64,000 nucleotides of DNA from DASSFZ01 sp035283185. GTDB taxonomy: Bacteria > Chloroflexota > Anaerolineae > Fen-1058. Position 1 is the stretch's first letter, and every line of letters starts with the position of its first letter. Both the position numbers and the translations under genes were made by a program. Below the pieces are notes generated by a model. The model had not been told where the DNA came from, made no database searches, and saw only the letters and a program-made list of their open reading frames with translations. This document shows, one piece after another, positions 7,768 to 18,131 of this stretch. Location of the stretch: assembly GCA_035283185.1 (NCBI GenBank), contig DATEUJ010000151.1, forward strand, positions 1 through 64,000. The letters run 5' to 3'.

Positions 7768-7831
7768 AGACCTGGCAGGTCTTCGCGATCCAACGTATGA
7801 CCAACACTGGCGGACAAGACCTGCCAGGTCT
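7768..7831. repeat. Inverted pair of AGACCTGSCAGGTCT elements
   Basis: AGACCTGGCAGGTCT at 7768-7782 and its complement AGACCTGCCAGGTCT at 7817-7831, between glpK and glpA. Each 15-mer is itself nearly palindromic, and the pair can fold into a 15-bp stem. An identical pair occurs at 22097-22160. Confidence 0.9.
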
Positions 7832-7917
7832 ATTCCGTATCTCCGTGGTTTTCTCGAAAAGAAGCCTGGGAGCCTGCAATCCGGCTTCCAGGCTTCCGCC
7901 AGTGACGTGCCAGCTCC

Positions 7918-7954
7918 AGACTTCGGAAGTCTCTTGAAGACTTCCGAAGTCTTC
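7918..7954. repeat. Inverted pair of AGACTTCSGAAGTCT elements
   Basis: AGACTTCGGAAGTCT at 7918-7932 followed after five bases by its complement at 7938-7952, immediately downstream of glpK's stop. Same family as the pairs at 46507-46568 and 61646-61743. It could act as a transcript-stabilising or attenuating hairpin between glpK and glpA. A 9-bp inverted repeat (GAAGCCTGG ... CCAGGCTTC) lies just to the left, at about 7861-7895. Confidence 0.88.
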
Positions 7955-7962
7955 AGCAATCC

Positions 7963-9462
<1,500 letters not shown>

Positions 9463-9548
9463 GTCGTACCTCCGTGAGATAGAGCGTTATGCCTGCTGGG
9501 GATCGAAGTCGGCGCGCGTCGCCCCCAGCGTGGCACGTTCCGCCGGCG

Positions 9549-10193
9549 CTACCCGTCGTTGACCCAGGTATCGGCGGCGGCCTTGAGGAGCAAGTGCGAC
9601 GAGGTCGCGCCCGGGTCTTGATGCCCGGCGCTGCGCTCGCCCAGGTAACTGGCGCGGCCCTTCTTGGCAACCAGGGGAGTGGTGGCGATCATGCCCTGCT
9701 CGGCAGCCTGGGCCGACTTTACGAGCGCCTCACGCATGGGCGTGCCATTAGCCGCCGCCTCTTTCAGCGTCACCAGTGCCGGGGTGAGCGCGTCGACCAT
9801 CGTCTTGTCCCCGAGGTTGGCTTTGCCGCGCATGACCACGCCGTTCACGCCGGCTTCTAGCGCGTCGACCCAGTCGGCCAGAGTGAGCTCCAGTTTGCCC
9901 GCGGATGAGGTTCCCATCTGCATGAAAAGTGTGCCGTAGAGCGGGCCTCCGGCCCCCCCAACGGTAGAGACCAGCGTCATGCCGACCGTCTTCAGGATCG
10001 TGCCGATGTCTTTGTCGGAGACGCCCGGCAGCTTGGTGAGCGCGGCCTGAAAGCCGCGATCCATGTTCGCGCCGTGATCGGCGTCGCCGATGGCTGCGTC
10101 CAGTTGAGTCAGGTAGTCCTTGTTGTCGGCGATGGCAGATGCGTAGGTCTTGATCCATTCGAGAACGGCATCTCGCGGAACACTGTTCGTCAC
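9549..10193 (-). CDS. dhaL: Dihydroxyacetone kinase subunit DhaL (ADP-binding)
   Basis: 214 residues. DhaL holds ADP/ATP and Mg and transfers phosphate to dihydroxyacetone on DhaK; in the PTS-type system DhaM rephosphorylates the bound ADP. The Mg-binding motif DAAIGDADHGANMDRGF (with the three conserved Asp residues) is at about 31-47, followed by VGGAGGPLYGTLFMQMG (nucleotide-lid region) and a C-terminal GRASYLGERSAGHQDPGA. Presence of dhaM in the same operon supports PEP-dependent rather than ATP-dependent use. It is 23 bases downstream of dhaK. Confidence 0.96.
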   Translation of the reverse strand: MTNSVPRDAVLEWIKTYASAIADNKDYLTQLDAAIGDADHGANMDRGFQAALTKLPGVSDKDIGTILKTVGMTLVSTVGGAGGPLYGTLFMQMGTSSAGKLELTLADWVDALEAGVNGVVMRGKANLGDKTMVDALTPALVTLKEAAANGTPMREALVKSAQAAEQGMIATTPLVAKKGRASYLGERSAGHQDPGATSSHLLLKAAADTWVNDG

Positions 10194-10216
10194 TCTGGCC
10201 TCCTGGTGTCAGGCGG

Positions 10217-11218
<1,002 letters not shown>

Positions 11219-11246
11219 GGTTGCAACCCCTTCCGGGCTTCACCGG

Positions 11247-11978
11247 CTACATGCCTGTAACAGCCACTTGCAGCACGGCAGCCAGCGCGCCGCCGATGAG
11301 TGGGCCTACGACCGGGATCCACGAGTAGCCCCAGTCGCTGCCGCCCTTGCCGGCGATCGGAAGAACGGCGTGCGCGATGCGTGGCCCGAGATCGCGGGCC
11401 GGGTTGATGGCATATCCCGTCGGGCCACCCAGGCTCAGGCCAATGCCCCACACCAGGGATGCGACGAGGTACGGACCCACACCGCCGACGGGCGGAGTGC
11501 CCAGCCGACCAAAGATCGAGAAGATCACGAACAACAGCGTGAAGGTGCCGATGATCTCCGTGACCAGGTTCCACGGTGTGCTGCGAATGGCCGGGGCGGT
11601 GCAGTGGCAGGCCAGCTTCAAGCCCTGGTCTGACGTCTCGCCCCAGTGCCTGAAGTAGGCCAGGAAGACCAGGACGGCGCCGAGGAAGGCGCCGACGAAT
11701 TCGCCCGCAATGCGGACCAACCCGTCGTTTAGAGTCGTGCCGCCGTTGACGATCTTCGCTACAGTCACAGCCGGGTTGAGATCGGCATTCGGGCTACCGG
11801 TAGCCTGGGCCACAAAGACCCCGCTCATGACTGCGAAGGCCCAGCCTGCGGTGATAACTATCCAGCCACCGCCCTGTGCCTTGGACTTGTTGAGCAGAAC
11901 GGCTGCTACCACGCCGTTGCCCAAGAGGATAAGCATCATCGTGCCGAGAACTTCACCTAAGAAAGGTGATGGTGCCAT
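11247..11978 (-). CDS. glpF: Glycerol facilitator / aquaglyceroporin (MIP family)
   Basis: 243 residues with six membrane segments and the two half-helix motifs of MIP channels: NADLNPAVTVAK (first NPA) and YAINPARDLGPR (second NPA). The Asp after the second NPA-Arg is typical of glycerol-conducting members rather than water-only aquaporins. ATG at 11978 has AAGGAGA nine bases upstream. It is the first gene of the glycerol/dihydroxyacetone operon and follows a 358-base regulatory gap, so its promoter probably drives all genes to dhaM. Confidence 0.95.
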   Translation of the reverse strand: MAPSPFLGEVLGTMMLILLGNGVVAAVLLNKSKAQGGGWIVITAGWAFAVMSGVFVAQATGSPNADLNPAVTVAKIVNGGTTLNDGLVRIAGEFVGAFLGAVLVFLAYFRHWGETSDQGLKLACHCTAPAIRSTPWNLVTEIIGTFTLLFVIFSIFGRLGTPPVGGVGPYLVASLVWGIGLSLGGPTGYAINPARDLGPRIAHAVLPIAGKGGSDWGYSWIPVVGPLIGGALAAVLQVAVTGM

Positions 11979-12078
11979 GGAAGCAATCTCCTTCTATGTG
12001 AATGGTTGGTTACGGCATGACGAAGACACCCAACGGGTTGCGGTAATGAAAACGTGAGCGGTCGAGTGGATGCACCTC

Positions 12079-12092
12079 CTTTCCATGGAAAG
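12079..12092. promoter_or_regulatory. 14-bp perfect palindrome in the glpF leader region
   Basis: CTTTCCATGGAAAG is a perfect palindrome about 100 bases upstream of glpF. On the minus strand it runs straight into AAGGAGGTG, a near-ideal ribosome site (12075-12083) that is not followed by any long ORF; a GTG at its end would open only 22 codons. It may be an operator, or a leader element controlling a short peptide. Confidence 0.45.
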
Positions 12093-12104
12093 AACGAGAC
12101 AAGA

Positions 12105-12140
12105 AACACCGCCCTGAGCGATTGCTCACCGGACGGTGTT
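12105..12140 (-). promoter_or_regulatory. Leader hairpin upstream of glpF
   Basis: Nested inverted repeat: outer arms AACACCG/CGGTGTT (7 bp) and inner arms TGAGC/GCTCA (5 bp) with a GATT loop. It would form a stable structure in the 5-prime leader of the glpF-dhaM transcript if transcription starts upstream of it. No T tract follows, so it is more likely a regulatory or stabilising structure than a terminator. Confidence 0.4.
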
Positions 12141-12285
12141 CAACGGTACACACCAGCGCATACCGCGCAATCCACCACGCCGCGCAGTTTGGGACAGCCC
12201 GCTGGAGTGATGCACGAGCAGCATGAATATGTTTATACTGTAAGTGGTGGCTCTCTGTCCATTTTCATACCATTATGTTGCAGAG

Positions 12286-12316
12286 TGAAACATTCCAGTA
12301 CGCGAGTACTGTTTCA
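12286..12316. promoter_or_regulatory. Candidate DhaR binding site (TGAAACA/TGTTTCA dyad)
   Basis: A 31-bp imperfect palindrome with outer arms TGAAACA (12286-12292) and TGTTTCA (12310-12316) and inner arms CAGTAC/GTACTG. It lies in the 358-base gap between dhaR (ends 12337) and glpF, about 310 bases upstream of the glpF start, the kind of distance used by activator sites of enhancer-binding regulators. Assignment to DhaR is inference from position. The remaining parts of 11979-12336 show no gene. Confidence 0.5.
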
Positions 12317-12336
12317 TTGTGAACCACATCGGCCGG

Positions 12337-14331
12337 TCAGTTGTGCGTGTTTGTCTTGAAATCGTCAGCCGAGAGGCCAAGTTCTCGCATCTTGCGCCAC
12401 AGTGTCGTCCGCCCAATACCCAAGATGTGCGCTGTCTGGCTCAGGTTGCCATTCGTGGCGCGCCCGGCGCACACAATCGCGGCTTTCTCGGCCTCGACCA
12501 GGCTGCGCACAGGCTCGGTGAGTGGCTTGCCAGGGATCATGGCCTGGCGCTGGCGGACAGCGCCGGGCAGGTGTTCCATCTCGACGGGCCTGCCATCGGC
12601 CAGCAGGGCGGCGCGCTCCAGGACGGATTCCAATTCACGACTGTTGCCCGGCCACGGATAGGCGGCTAAAATGCCGCGCGCGGTCTGCGTCAGCGCCAGG
12701 GGGCGCCCGATCTGGGTGCTCAGCCGCTCCAGAATTCGATTGATCGCAACCGGGATGTCGCCGGGTCGCTCTCGTAGGGGTGGGATATTGATCACGAACG
12801 AGCGCAGCCGGAACAGGAGGTCGGCGCGGAATGTCCCTTCGGCCACGCGGGCCTCAAGGTCGACGGTCGAGGCTGCGATGATTCGCACGTCGACCGGGAT
12901 CACGCGTGTGCCGCCCAGGCGGATGACGTCGCCGGCCTCGATGACACGCAGCAGCGCAGCCTGCGTGTCCAGCGGCAGCGATTCGATCTCCTCGAGCAGG
13001 AGCGTGCCGTTGTCCGCCAGCTCGAATTTGCTCGGGCGCCCGTCCGAGGCCGTGCCATATGCGCCGGCTTCGTAACCCAGAAACTCGCCCAGCGCCAGTG
13101 CGCGGGGAATCGCGCGACAGTTGATCGCCAGGAACGGACCGTCTGCGCGGCGGCTGCAGTTGTGAATGGCGCGCGCGAGAACGTTCTTCCCGGTCCCGCT
13201 TTCGCCCATCACCAGGACACACGCTTTCGCGGCAGCGGCTGCCTGCGCCTGGCGCCGGACGCGCTCCATGGCAGTGCTGGCGCCAAGAATGTCGTCGAGC
13301 GTGAGTCGCGCTTGCGCTCCGACCTGCCGGGTGACGAGCTGGCGCACCTGGTCCAGCCGGCGCAGCGTGGCGATGTACGCGGTCGGCTCTCCTTCCAGGT
13401 CTCGAACCGCGCGCAGGCTGACGAGGCAGTCGCGCTGCGCCCCACCGACATTGAAATGTGTCTCCCTGTCACTCAACTCTTCACCGCGGGCGACGGCTTT
13501 GGCCAATCCTTCGGGCAGCGTCACATACTCCGCCAGTGGGCGGCCGACGGCTTCGGTCTGCGAGAGGCCGAGCATTTGTGTGGCCCGCTGGTTCATGTGC
13601 ATGATCTTGCCGTCTGCGCTCCAGGCGAGCACGCCGTCGGAAATGGCCTCCATGGTCGCATTCAGCTCGCTGGCGTGCGCGTTGGCCTCGCGCACGAACA
13701 TGTCCGCCTGCAACTGGTTCTCGATCGCGCGGGATGCGGCCACGGCGATCCCGAGCAGGTGGTAGCTGTATTGCTCGACCTGCGCCATCAGCCCGATCGA
13801 CCCGACCAGCCGGCCGTCGACGGCGTATATGGGCGCTGCGGCGCAGCCGATCGCGTGCAGAGTCTTGAGATAATGCTCCGGGCCGACCGTCTGCGCGGGA
13901 CATCCCTCGATCAGCGCGGAGGCGAACGCATTCGTGCCGATCCGGCTTTCGTCCAGAAACGCGCCTTGACGCAGTCCCAGCGCCGCGGCAATCTGCAGCA
14001 TGCTTTTGTCCCCCAGCATTTCCAGCACGCACGCCGTGCTGTCGACGAGCACCAGGATCAGGCTGGTTCCTTCGACGAACTGGTGAACGTCCTCCATGAT
14101 CGGCCGTGCCATAGCTCTGAGCGAGGCATGCTGGCTTAGCGTGAGGCGGAGCACGTCGCTGCTGAGATAGGCCCACTGCGCAAGTGCTGCCGGATTCAGG
14201 CGCGGCGCACAGCGCTGCCACGAGGAGCGCACTAGCGGATCGATATCCGGTCCCAGGCGGCTATCCACTGTGAAGTCAATCCACGCCCGCGTCAGTCGAG
14301 CAAGGTCAGTGTGAGCGTTCGACGATTGCAT
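12337..14331 (-). CDS. dhaR: DhaR-like transcriptional activator (GAF-PAS-AAA+-Fis)
   Basis: 664 residues, same layout as E. coli DhaR/AcoR-type regulators: N-terminal GAF region (about 60-210), PAS (about 225-330, NATMEAISDGVLAWSADG), AAA+ domain with Walker A GESGTGKN and Walker B GTLLLEEIE, and a C-terminal Fis-type HTH (LSQTAHILGIGRTTLWRKM). The loop that contacts sigma-54 is normally GAFTGA; here the equivalent position reads GAYGTA, so sigma-54 contact is doubtful, as in E. coli DhaR, which also lacks the motif. It is co-directional with and upstream of the glycerol/Dha operon that it presumably controls in response to DhaK and DhaL. Confidence 0.9.
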   Translation of the reverse strand: MQSSNAHTDLARLTRAWIDFTVDSRLGPDIDPLVRSSWQRCAPRLNPAALAQWAYLSSDVLRLTLSQHASLRAMARPIMEDVHQFVEGTSLILVLVDSTACVLEMLGDKSMLQIAAALGLRQGAFLDESRIGTNAFASALIEGCPAQTVGPEHYLKTLHAIGCAAAPIYAVDGRLVGSIGLMAQVEQYSYHLLGIAVAASRAIENQLQADMFVREANAHASELNATMEAISDGVLAWSADGKIMHMNQRATQMLGLSQTEAVGRPLAEYVTLPEGLAKAVARGEELSDRETHFNVGGAQRDCLVSLRAVRDLEGEPTAYIATLRRLDQVRQLVTRQVGAQARLTLDDILGASTAMERVRRQAQAAAAAKACVLVMGESGTGKNVLARAIHNCSRRADGPFLAINCRAIPRALALGEFLGYEAGAYGTASDGRPSKFELADNGTLLLEEIESLPLDTQAALLRVIEAGDVIRLGGTRVIPVDVRIIAASTVDLEARVAEGTFRADLLFRLRSFVINIPPLRERPGDIPVAINRILERLSTQIGRPLALTQTARGILAAYPWPGNSRELESVLERAALLADGRPVEMEHLPGAVRQRQAMIPGKPLTEPVRSLVEAEKAAIVCAGRATNGNLSQTAHILGIGRTTLWRKMRELGLSADDFKTNTHN

Positions 14332-14540
14332 GGGTGTCGGCTCCGATTGTCATCGAGGTATTCGGTTGATTCACTATGCTCTACCCGGAGTAGGGAAGCG
14401 GATAATAGAATAGCCTCATCTGCGACGGAAGTCAAACCTGGCAACGAATGGACAACGGATAAACGGATGGATTGCTGGGTCAAGGAAACGTGCCCTACGC
14501 TTGATGACAACATTTGCGTGCACACAGCGTTGAGGACGGC

Positions 14541-14569
14541 TTGGCGTGAAGATGACATGGGGCTATAAT
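14541..14569 (+). promoter_or_regulatory. Sigma-70-like promoter for the response-regulator cyclase
   Basis: TTGGCG (14541-14546), 17-base spacer, TATAAT (14564-14569), about 80 bases upstream of the ATG at 14652. The rest of the 320-base divergent gap between dhaR and this gene holds no other clear element. Confidence 0.6.
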
Positions 14570-14651
14570 GTGATTGTTGAAATAGGTGAAGTTGTGCTAA
14601 ACTGGCCGAGTGCAGGTGGGGGCACAACCCTTTTCGATGAGAGGGAATTCG

Positions 14652-15710
14652 ATGATCGAACCTCAAAAGCCATCCGTGCCAAAACTGCTGATCGCCGACG
14701 ATCTGATCGACATTCGCCGCTTGCTGCGCGCCTGGGCCGAAGTCGAAGGATACCAGCCGCTCGAGGCGGGCAACGGCATCCAGGCGGTGGAGCTGGCGCT
14801 GAGCGAGAAGCCCGAAGTGATCATCATGGACATCATGATGCCGGGGAAGGACGGTCTGACGGCCATCAGGGAGATCCGCGACGTCGACCCAACCGTCGGC
14901 ATCGTCGTGCTGACCGCCTACGGCACGGAGCAGCGCGCGGTACAGGCGATGCGCGTCGGCGCGGACGACTATATGCACAAACCCTTCGATGCATCGGAGC
15001 TGCGCGTGAAGCTGGCGTCGGTGCTGCAGAAGCAGAAACTCCGCATCGAGAACGCGCTGCTTCAGACGCGCCTGAAGAGCATACTCGACCATTACCTGCC
15101 CAGGTCGGTCGTCGAGTACATGATCCGCTCGCCGGACCTGCCGCACCTGGGCGGCGAACGGCAGACCATCTCGATCCTGTTCGCCGACATCCGGGGCTTC
15201 AGCATCTACGCCGAGCAGACGCACCCCGAAGTGTTGGTCGCCACGGTCAATCGCTACCTGGGCGTGGCGACCGACGCCGTCCTGGCACAGGGCGGCACGC
15301 TCGACAAGTATCTCGGCGACGGGCTGCTGGCGATGTTCAACTCGCCGGTCAAGTACGAGGATCATGCCTGGCGCGCCGCGCGCTCGGCGTATGCCTTGTG
15401 CCGGAACGTCGAAGCGCTCAACGCCGGCCCGGACGGGCAGGGGCTTCGCTTCGGCGTCGGCGTCCATACGGGCGAGGCGATCGTCGGCAACATCGGCACG
15501 CCGGAGCTGATGAGCTTCACGGCAGTCGGCGAAAGCGTCAATCTCGCCAAGCAGATTGAAGACGTGACCGGCCCCGGCCAGGTGACGCTCAGCCGCGCGA
15601 CAGTGGACGCCATTGGCGCGCACCGGCTGGAGCTGAACCGACTCCCGCCTATGACCGTGAGAGGCCGCACTGAGCCTGCCGAAGTGTACGAGCTGCTGGG
15701 CTTCAAGTAA
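14652..15710 (+). CDS. Response regulator with class III nucleotide cyclase domain
   Basis: 352 residues from the ATG at 14652 (after GAGGGA). REC domain 1-120 with acidic pocket DD near 16-17, phospho-acceptor Asp60 (IIMDIMMPG), Thr87 and Lys110. A helical linker (125-165) leads to a class III cyclase domain (about 170-350): metal-binding Asp179 (FADIRGF) and Asp223 (KYLGDGL), substrate Lys219 and Thr290, Asn297. The transition-state Arg, normally in VNxAxR, is Gln301 (VNLAKQ), so activity is uncertain. If active, it would make cAMP under control of a partner kinase. No cognate kinase is adjacent; a kinase lies far away at 48749-50032. Confidence 0.88.
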   Translation: MIEPQKPSVPKLLIADDLIDIRRLLRAWAEVEGYQPLEAGNGIQAVELALSEKPEVIIMDIMMPGKDGLTAIREIRDVDPTVGIVVLTAYGTEQRAVQAMRVGADDYMHKPFDASELRVKLASVLQKQKLRIENALLQTRLKSILDHYLPRSVVEYMIRSPDLPHLGGERQTISILFADIRGFSIYAEQTHPEVLVATVNRYLGVATDAVLAQGGTLDKYLGDGLLAMFNSPVKYEDHAWRAARSAYALCRNVEALNAGPDGQGLRFGVGVHTGEAIVGNIGTPELMSFTAVGESVNLAKQIEDVTGPGQVTLSRATVDAIGAHRLELNRLPPMTVRGRTEPAEVYELLGFK

Positions 15711-15747
15711 CGACTGAAGTCGTTACTGCCATTCTTGAGATCACTTC

Positions 15748-16764
15748 TTAGAAGTGTCCCCGAGCGGCGGCGACGATGTCGGCCAGCACGCCAAAGGCTG
15801 TCTGCGCGGGGGTAGGCGCGGTTTCGAGAAGGGTGAGTTGATTGAGTGTGTCTGTCCGGATGCTCAGCATGCTCGTCGTGCCGCGTAAGCGGTGTGCGAT
15901 GTCATCCGGGCCAACTTCTTCCGGCGCGACCCGCGTGACGAGTCGGCCCTCGCGCCGCTCGGCGGAACATATCAGTCGAATCTTGCGGCCCCGGCTGTGC
16001 GCAGCGCGGATCCTCTCGATCGTCACGTTACGGATGCCGGTGCGCTCCACCTGCTGCGGGCGGATGTCGGCGTCCATCATCACGTTGCATAGGACGGATA
16101 CTTTCACGGCCGAATCCCACCCGTCAATGTCATTGCTTGGGTCCGTCTCGGCAATGCCGATGTCTTGAGCGTGGCGCACGGCATCGTCGAACGACATTCC
16201 CTCTTCCATTTTCGTCAAGATCAGGTTTGTCGTGCTGTTGAGCACGCCTCGGAACCCCAGCACGCTCGTCGCGGGAAGGCATTCGCGATACAAGTTGAAT
16301 ATCGGGAAGCCGTCCATCACCGTCGCTTCGAAAAGAAATGCGCGCCGCTTGCGCGCGGCCAGGTCGCGCAGGTGGCGATAGGCGTACGCGAGCGGTCCTT
16401 TGTTAGCCGAGATAGCGTGCTGGCCGGCGCTCAATGCCGCCTCGACGTGGTCGATTGCCGGGCGGCCCGTCTCGCGGTCGATTGGCGTCATCTCGACGGT
16501 CGCTTGGGCGCCGCATTCCCGAATGAGGGTGAGCGCGTCGGGCACAGCAGGTGATGCGCTCAGGAGTCGATCCCAATCGTCGAGCGCCGCGTGGGCATCG
16601 ATTCCCTCTCGGCGCATGACGATGCCGTGCCGGCCGGTGGCAATGCCGACGATGCGCAGCTCGAGGTCGTAGCGCGATGTCAGCTCTTCGCGTTTGCGCT
16701 CGATGAGCTTGACCAGCTCGCGGCCGACATTGCCGAAGCCGAGCAAACAGAGGTCGAATTGCAT
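15748..16764 (-). CDS. hom: Homoserine dehydrogenase
   Basis: 338 residues. NAD(P)-dependent reduction of aspartate semialdehyde to homoserine, the branch point to threonine and methionine. N-terminal Rossmann motif GFGNVGREL, the catalytic-domain signatures SANKGPLA (substrate Lys), GVLNSTTNLILTKMEEG and ETDPSNDIDGWDSAVK are all present. It is a short form that lacks the C-terminal ACT domain found in many bacterial enzymes, so threonine feedback through ACT is not expected. Convergent with the cyclase gene to its left; the M20 hydrolase gene lies 83 bases upstream on the same strand. Confidence 0.93.
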   Translation of the reverse strand: MQFDLCLLGFGNVGRELVKLIERKREELTSRYDLELRIVGIATGRHGIVMRREGIDAHAALDDWDRLLSASPAVPDALTLIRECGAQATVEMTPIDRETGRPAIDHVEAALSAGQHAISANKGPLAYAYRHLRDLAARKRRAFLFEATVMDGFPIFNLYRECLPATSVLGFRGVLNSTTNLILTKMEEGMSFDDAVRHAQDIGIAETDPSNDIDGWDSAVKVSVLCNVMMDADIRPQQVERTGIRNVTIERIRAAHSRGRKIRLICSAERREGRLVTRVAPEEVGPDDIAHRLRGTTSMLSIRTDTLNQLTLLETAPTPAQTAFGVLADIVAAARGHF

Positions 16765-16846
16765 GTTCCCCCATTCTTCTTCGCGTAGTCACACCCTTAT
16801 CCACACACCATCTTACAAACAATATATTGCAGCAAGGTCAAACACA

Positions 16847-18028
16847 CTACGCGAAATTAGCGCCTTCGTGACGCAGCACCTCTATCGCAAGCGCACCATA
16901 GGCTTCCGTCCCGCGCAAAAGCTCCTCCACCTCGATATACTCATCTATCGTGTGCGCTACTGCCGGCGTCGACGGACCGAAGATCAGCGTCGGAATGCCC
17001 ATCTCGCCCGCGCTCGCCGATCCATTCGCGCAGTACCGCGAGGCAAAGTAGCCGATCGGCAGGCCGACCTGCGCGAGCGCGGCCTCGGCGCACTTCACCA
17101 AGCCACTGTCGCGCGGCGTCACCCAGGCCGGATGGAAATCCTCCATCTCAAGCACTTCGTCGGTATAACAGGGGAGGGTGACGCGCAGATAGTGCACCTC
17201 GACATCTTCGATGCTGCGCAGCGCGTCGCGGAACGTCGACAGTACACTCTCGCGCGTCTCGCCGCGCACCAATCGCCGATCGATGCGAATGCGGCAGCCG
17301 TCCGGCACGATCGATGTGCCAGGGTAGGGGGATGAGACGATTTCGACCACCTCGGAAATACCGGGCGTCAGGACAGGATCGATCGGCGCAGGCATGGCGC
17401 GCACGCGCTCGATGACCTGCATCATCTTGTACACGGCGTTGACGCCTTCCTCCGGGCGAGACGAATGCGCCGGCACGCCGTGCGTTTCGATCTGGATGCC
17501 GGCGCGCCCCTTTTGCGCGACGCCAATTTTGAGTTCTGACGATTCGCCGATGATCACGGCGTCGGCCGGATGCTCACGCAATATCGCGGCCAGCGCAGGT
17601 CCCTCCAGCGTCTCCTCGCCGACGCTTGCCGAGACTGCGATCGCGCCATCGAACTGCTCACGCGGCGCGAATGCCCCGGCGCAAATCATCGCCGCGAGCG
17701 GGCCTTTCATGTCCGACGATCCTCGCCCCCAAATCCTGCCGTCCGATAGCTCGCCGCCGAACGGATCGCGCCTCCACTTCTCAGGGCTCGTCGCCGGGAC
17801 GACGTCGGTGTGACCGTCGAAGTGTATGGTTTTGCCGTCACGCATACCGAGCCTGCGCCCGATGACACTGCCGTAACGATCGACCCACACTTCGTCGTAA
17901 CCCAGCTCCTTCATCCAACGCTCGCAGATCACGGCAGCATCGCGTTCCTGGCCGGGCAGGCTCTTAGCGCGCACCAGCTCACGCGTCAGCGTAATAACCT
18001 GATCCTTCTGCGTGTCTGTCAGCCGCAT
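16847..18028 (-). CDS. M20-family metallohydrolase, YgeY-like
   Basis: 393 residues from the ATG at 18028, which sits 5 bases after GGAGGG; a GTG four codons earlier overlaps that site. Zinc-dependent M20 peptidase/deacylase fold: HFDGHTDVV (metal His and catalytic Asp), GSSDMKGPLAA (bridging Asp), VGEETLEG (catalytic Glu pair), dimerisation lid in the middle, and AHTIDEYIEVEEL (C-terminal metal His). The sequence most resembles YgeY-type hydrolases, which in some bacteria cluster with selenium-dependent purine genes; no such neighbours exist here. Likely substrate is an N-acyl or carbamoyl amino acid or dipeptide, not determinable. Confidence 0.85.
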   Translation of the reverse strand: MRLTDTQKDQVITLTRELVRAKSLPGQERDAAVICERWMKELGYDEVWVDRYGSVIGRRLGMRDGKTIHFDGHTDVVPATSPEKWRRDPFGGELSDGRIWGRGSSDMKGPLAAMICAGAFAPREQFDGAIAVSASVGEETLEGPALAAILREHPADAVIIGESSELKIGVAQKGRAGIQIETHGVPAHSSRPEEGVNAVYKMMQVIERVRAMPAPIDPVLTPGISEVVEIVSSPYPGTSIVPDGCRIRIDRRLVRGETRESVLSTFRDALRSIEDVEVHYLRVTLPCYTDEVLEMEDFHPAWVTPRDSGLVKCAEAALAQVGLPIGYFASRYCANGSASAGEMGIPTLIFGPSTPAVAHTIDEYIEVEELLRGTEAYGALAIEVLRHEGANFA

Positions 18029-18057
18029 GATTCCCTCCACGTACGCGTCTAAAGGCT

Positions 18058-18083
18058 ATCCAACCGCGTCCTCGCGGTTGGAT
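18058..18083. terminator. GC-rich hairpin between dinB and the M20 gene
   Basis: ATCCAACCGCG, loop TCCT, CGCGGTTGGAT: an 11-bp perfect stem in the gap between dinB (stop 18132, minus strand) and the M20 start at 18028. It could terminate dinB transcription or structure the M20 leader. No T tract follows. Confidence 0.45.
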
Positions 18084-18131
18084 GCGCCTGCGAGGACGCG
18101 GGCTTGGAGCTTATCTAAAATGAACGCTGAA

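Noticed and set aside
7754..7817. 21-residue N-terminal extension of the GlpA-like protein
   Set aside because: It would translate the AGACCTGGCAGGTCT repeat; the ATG at 7754 has a better ribosome site and begins right before the FAD fold.
14292..15623. 443-codon minus-strand frame opposite the response-regulator cyclase
   Set aside because: Antisense shadow of a GC-rich gene; composition is Arg/Gln/His-rich without domain motifs, while the plus strand encodes clear REC and cyclase domains. The same applies to 47137-48375, 25075-25848 and 48764-49897.
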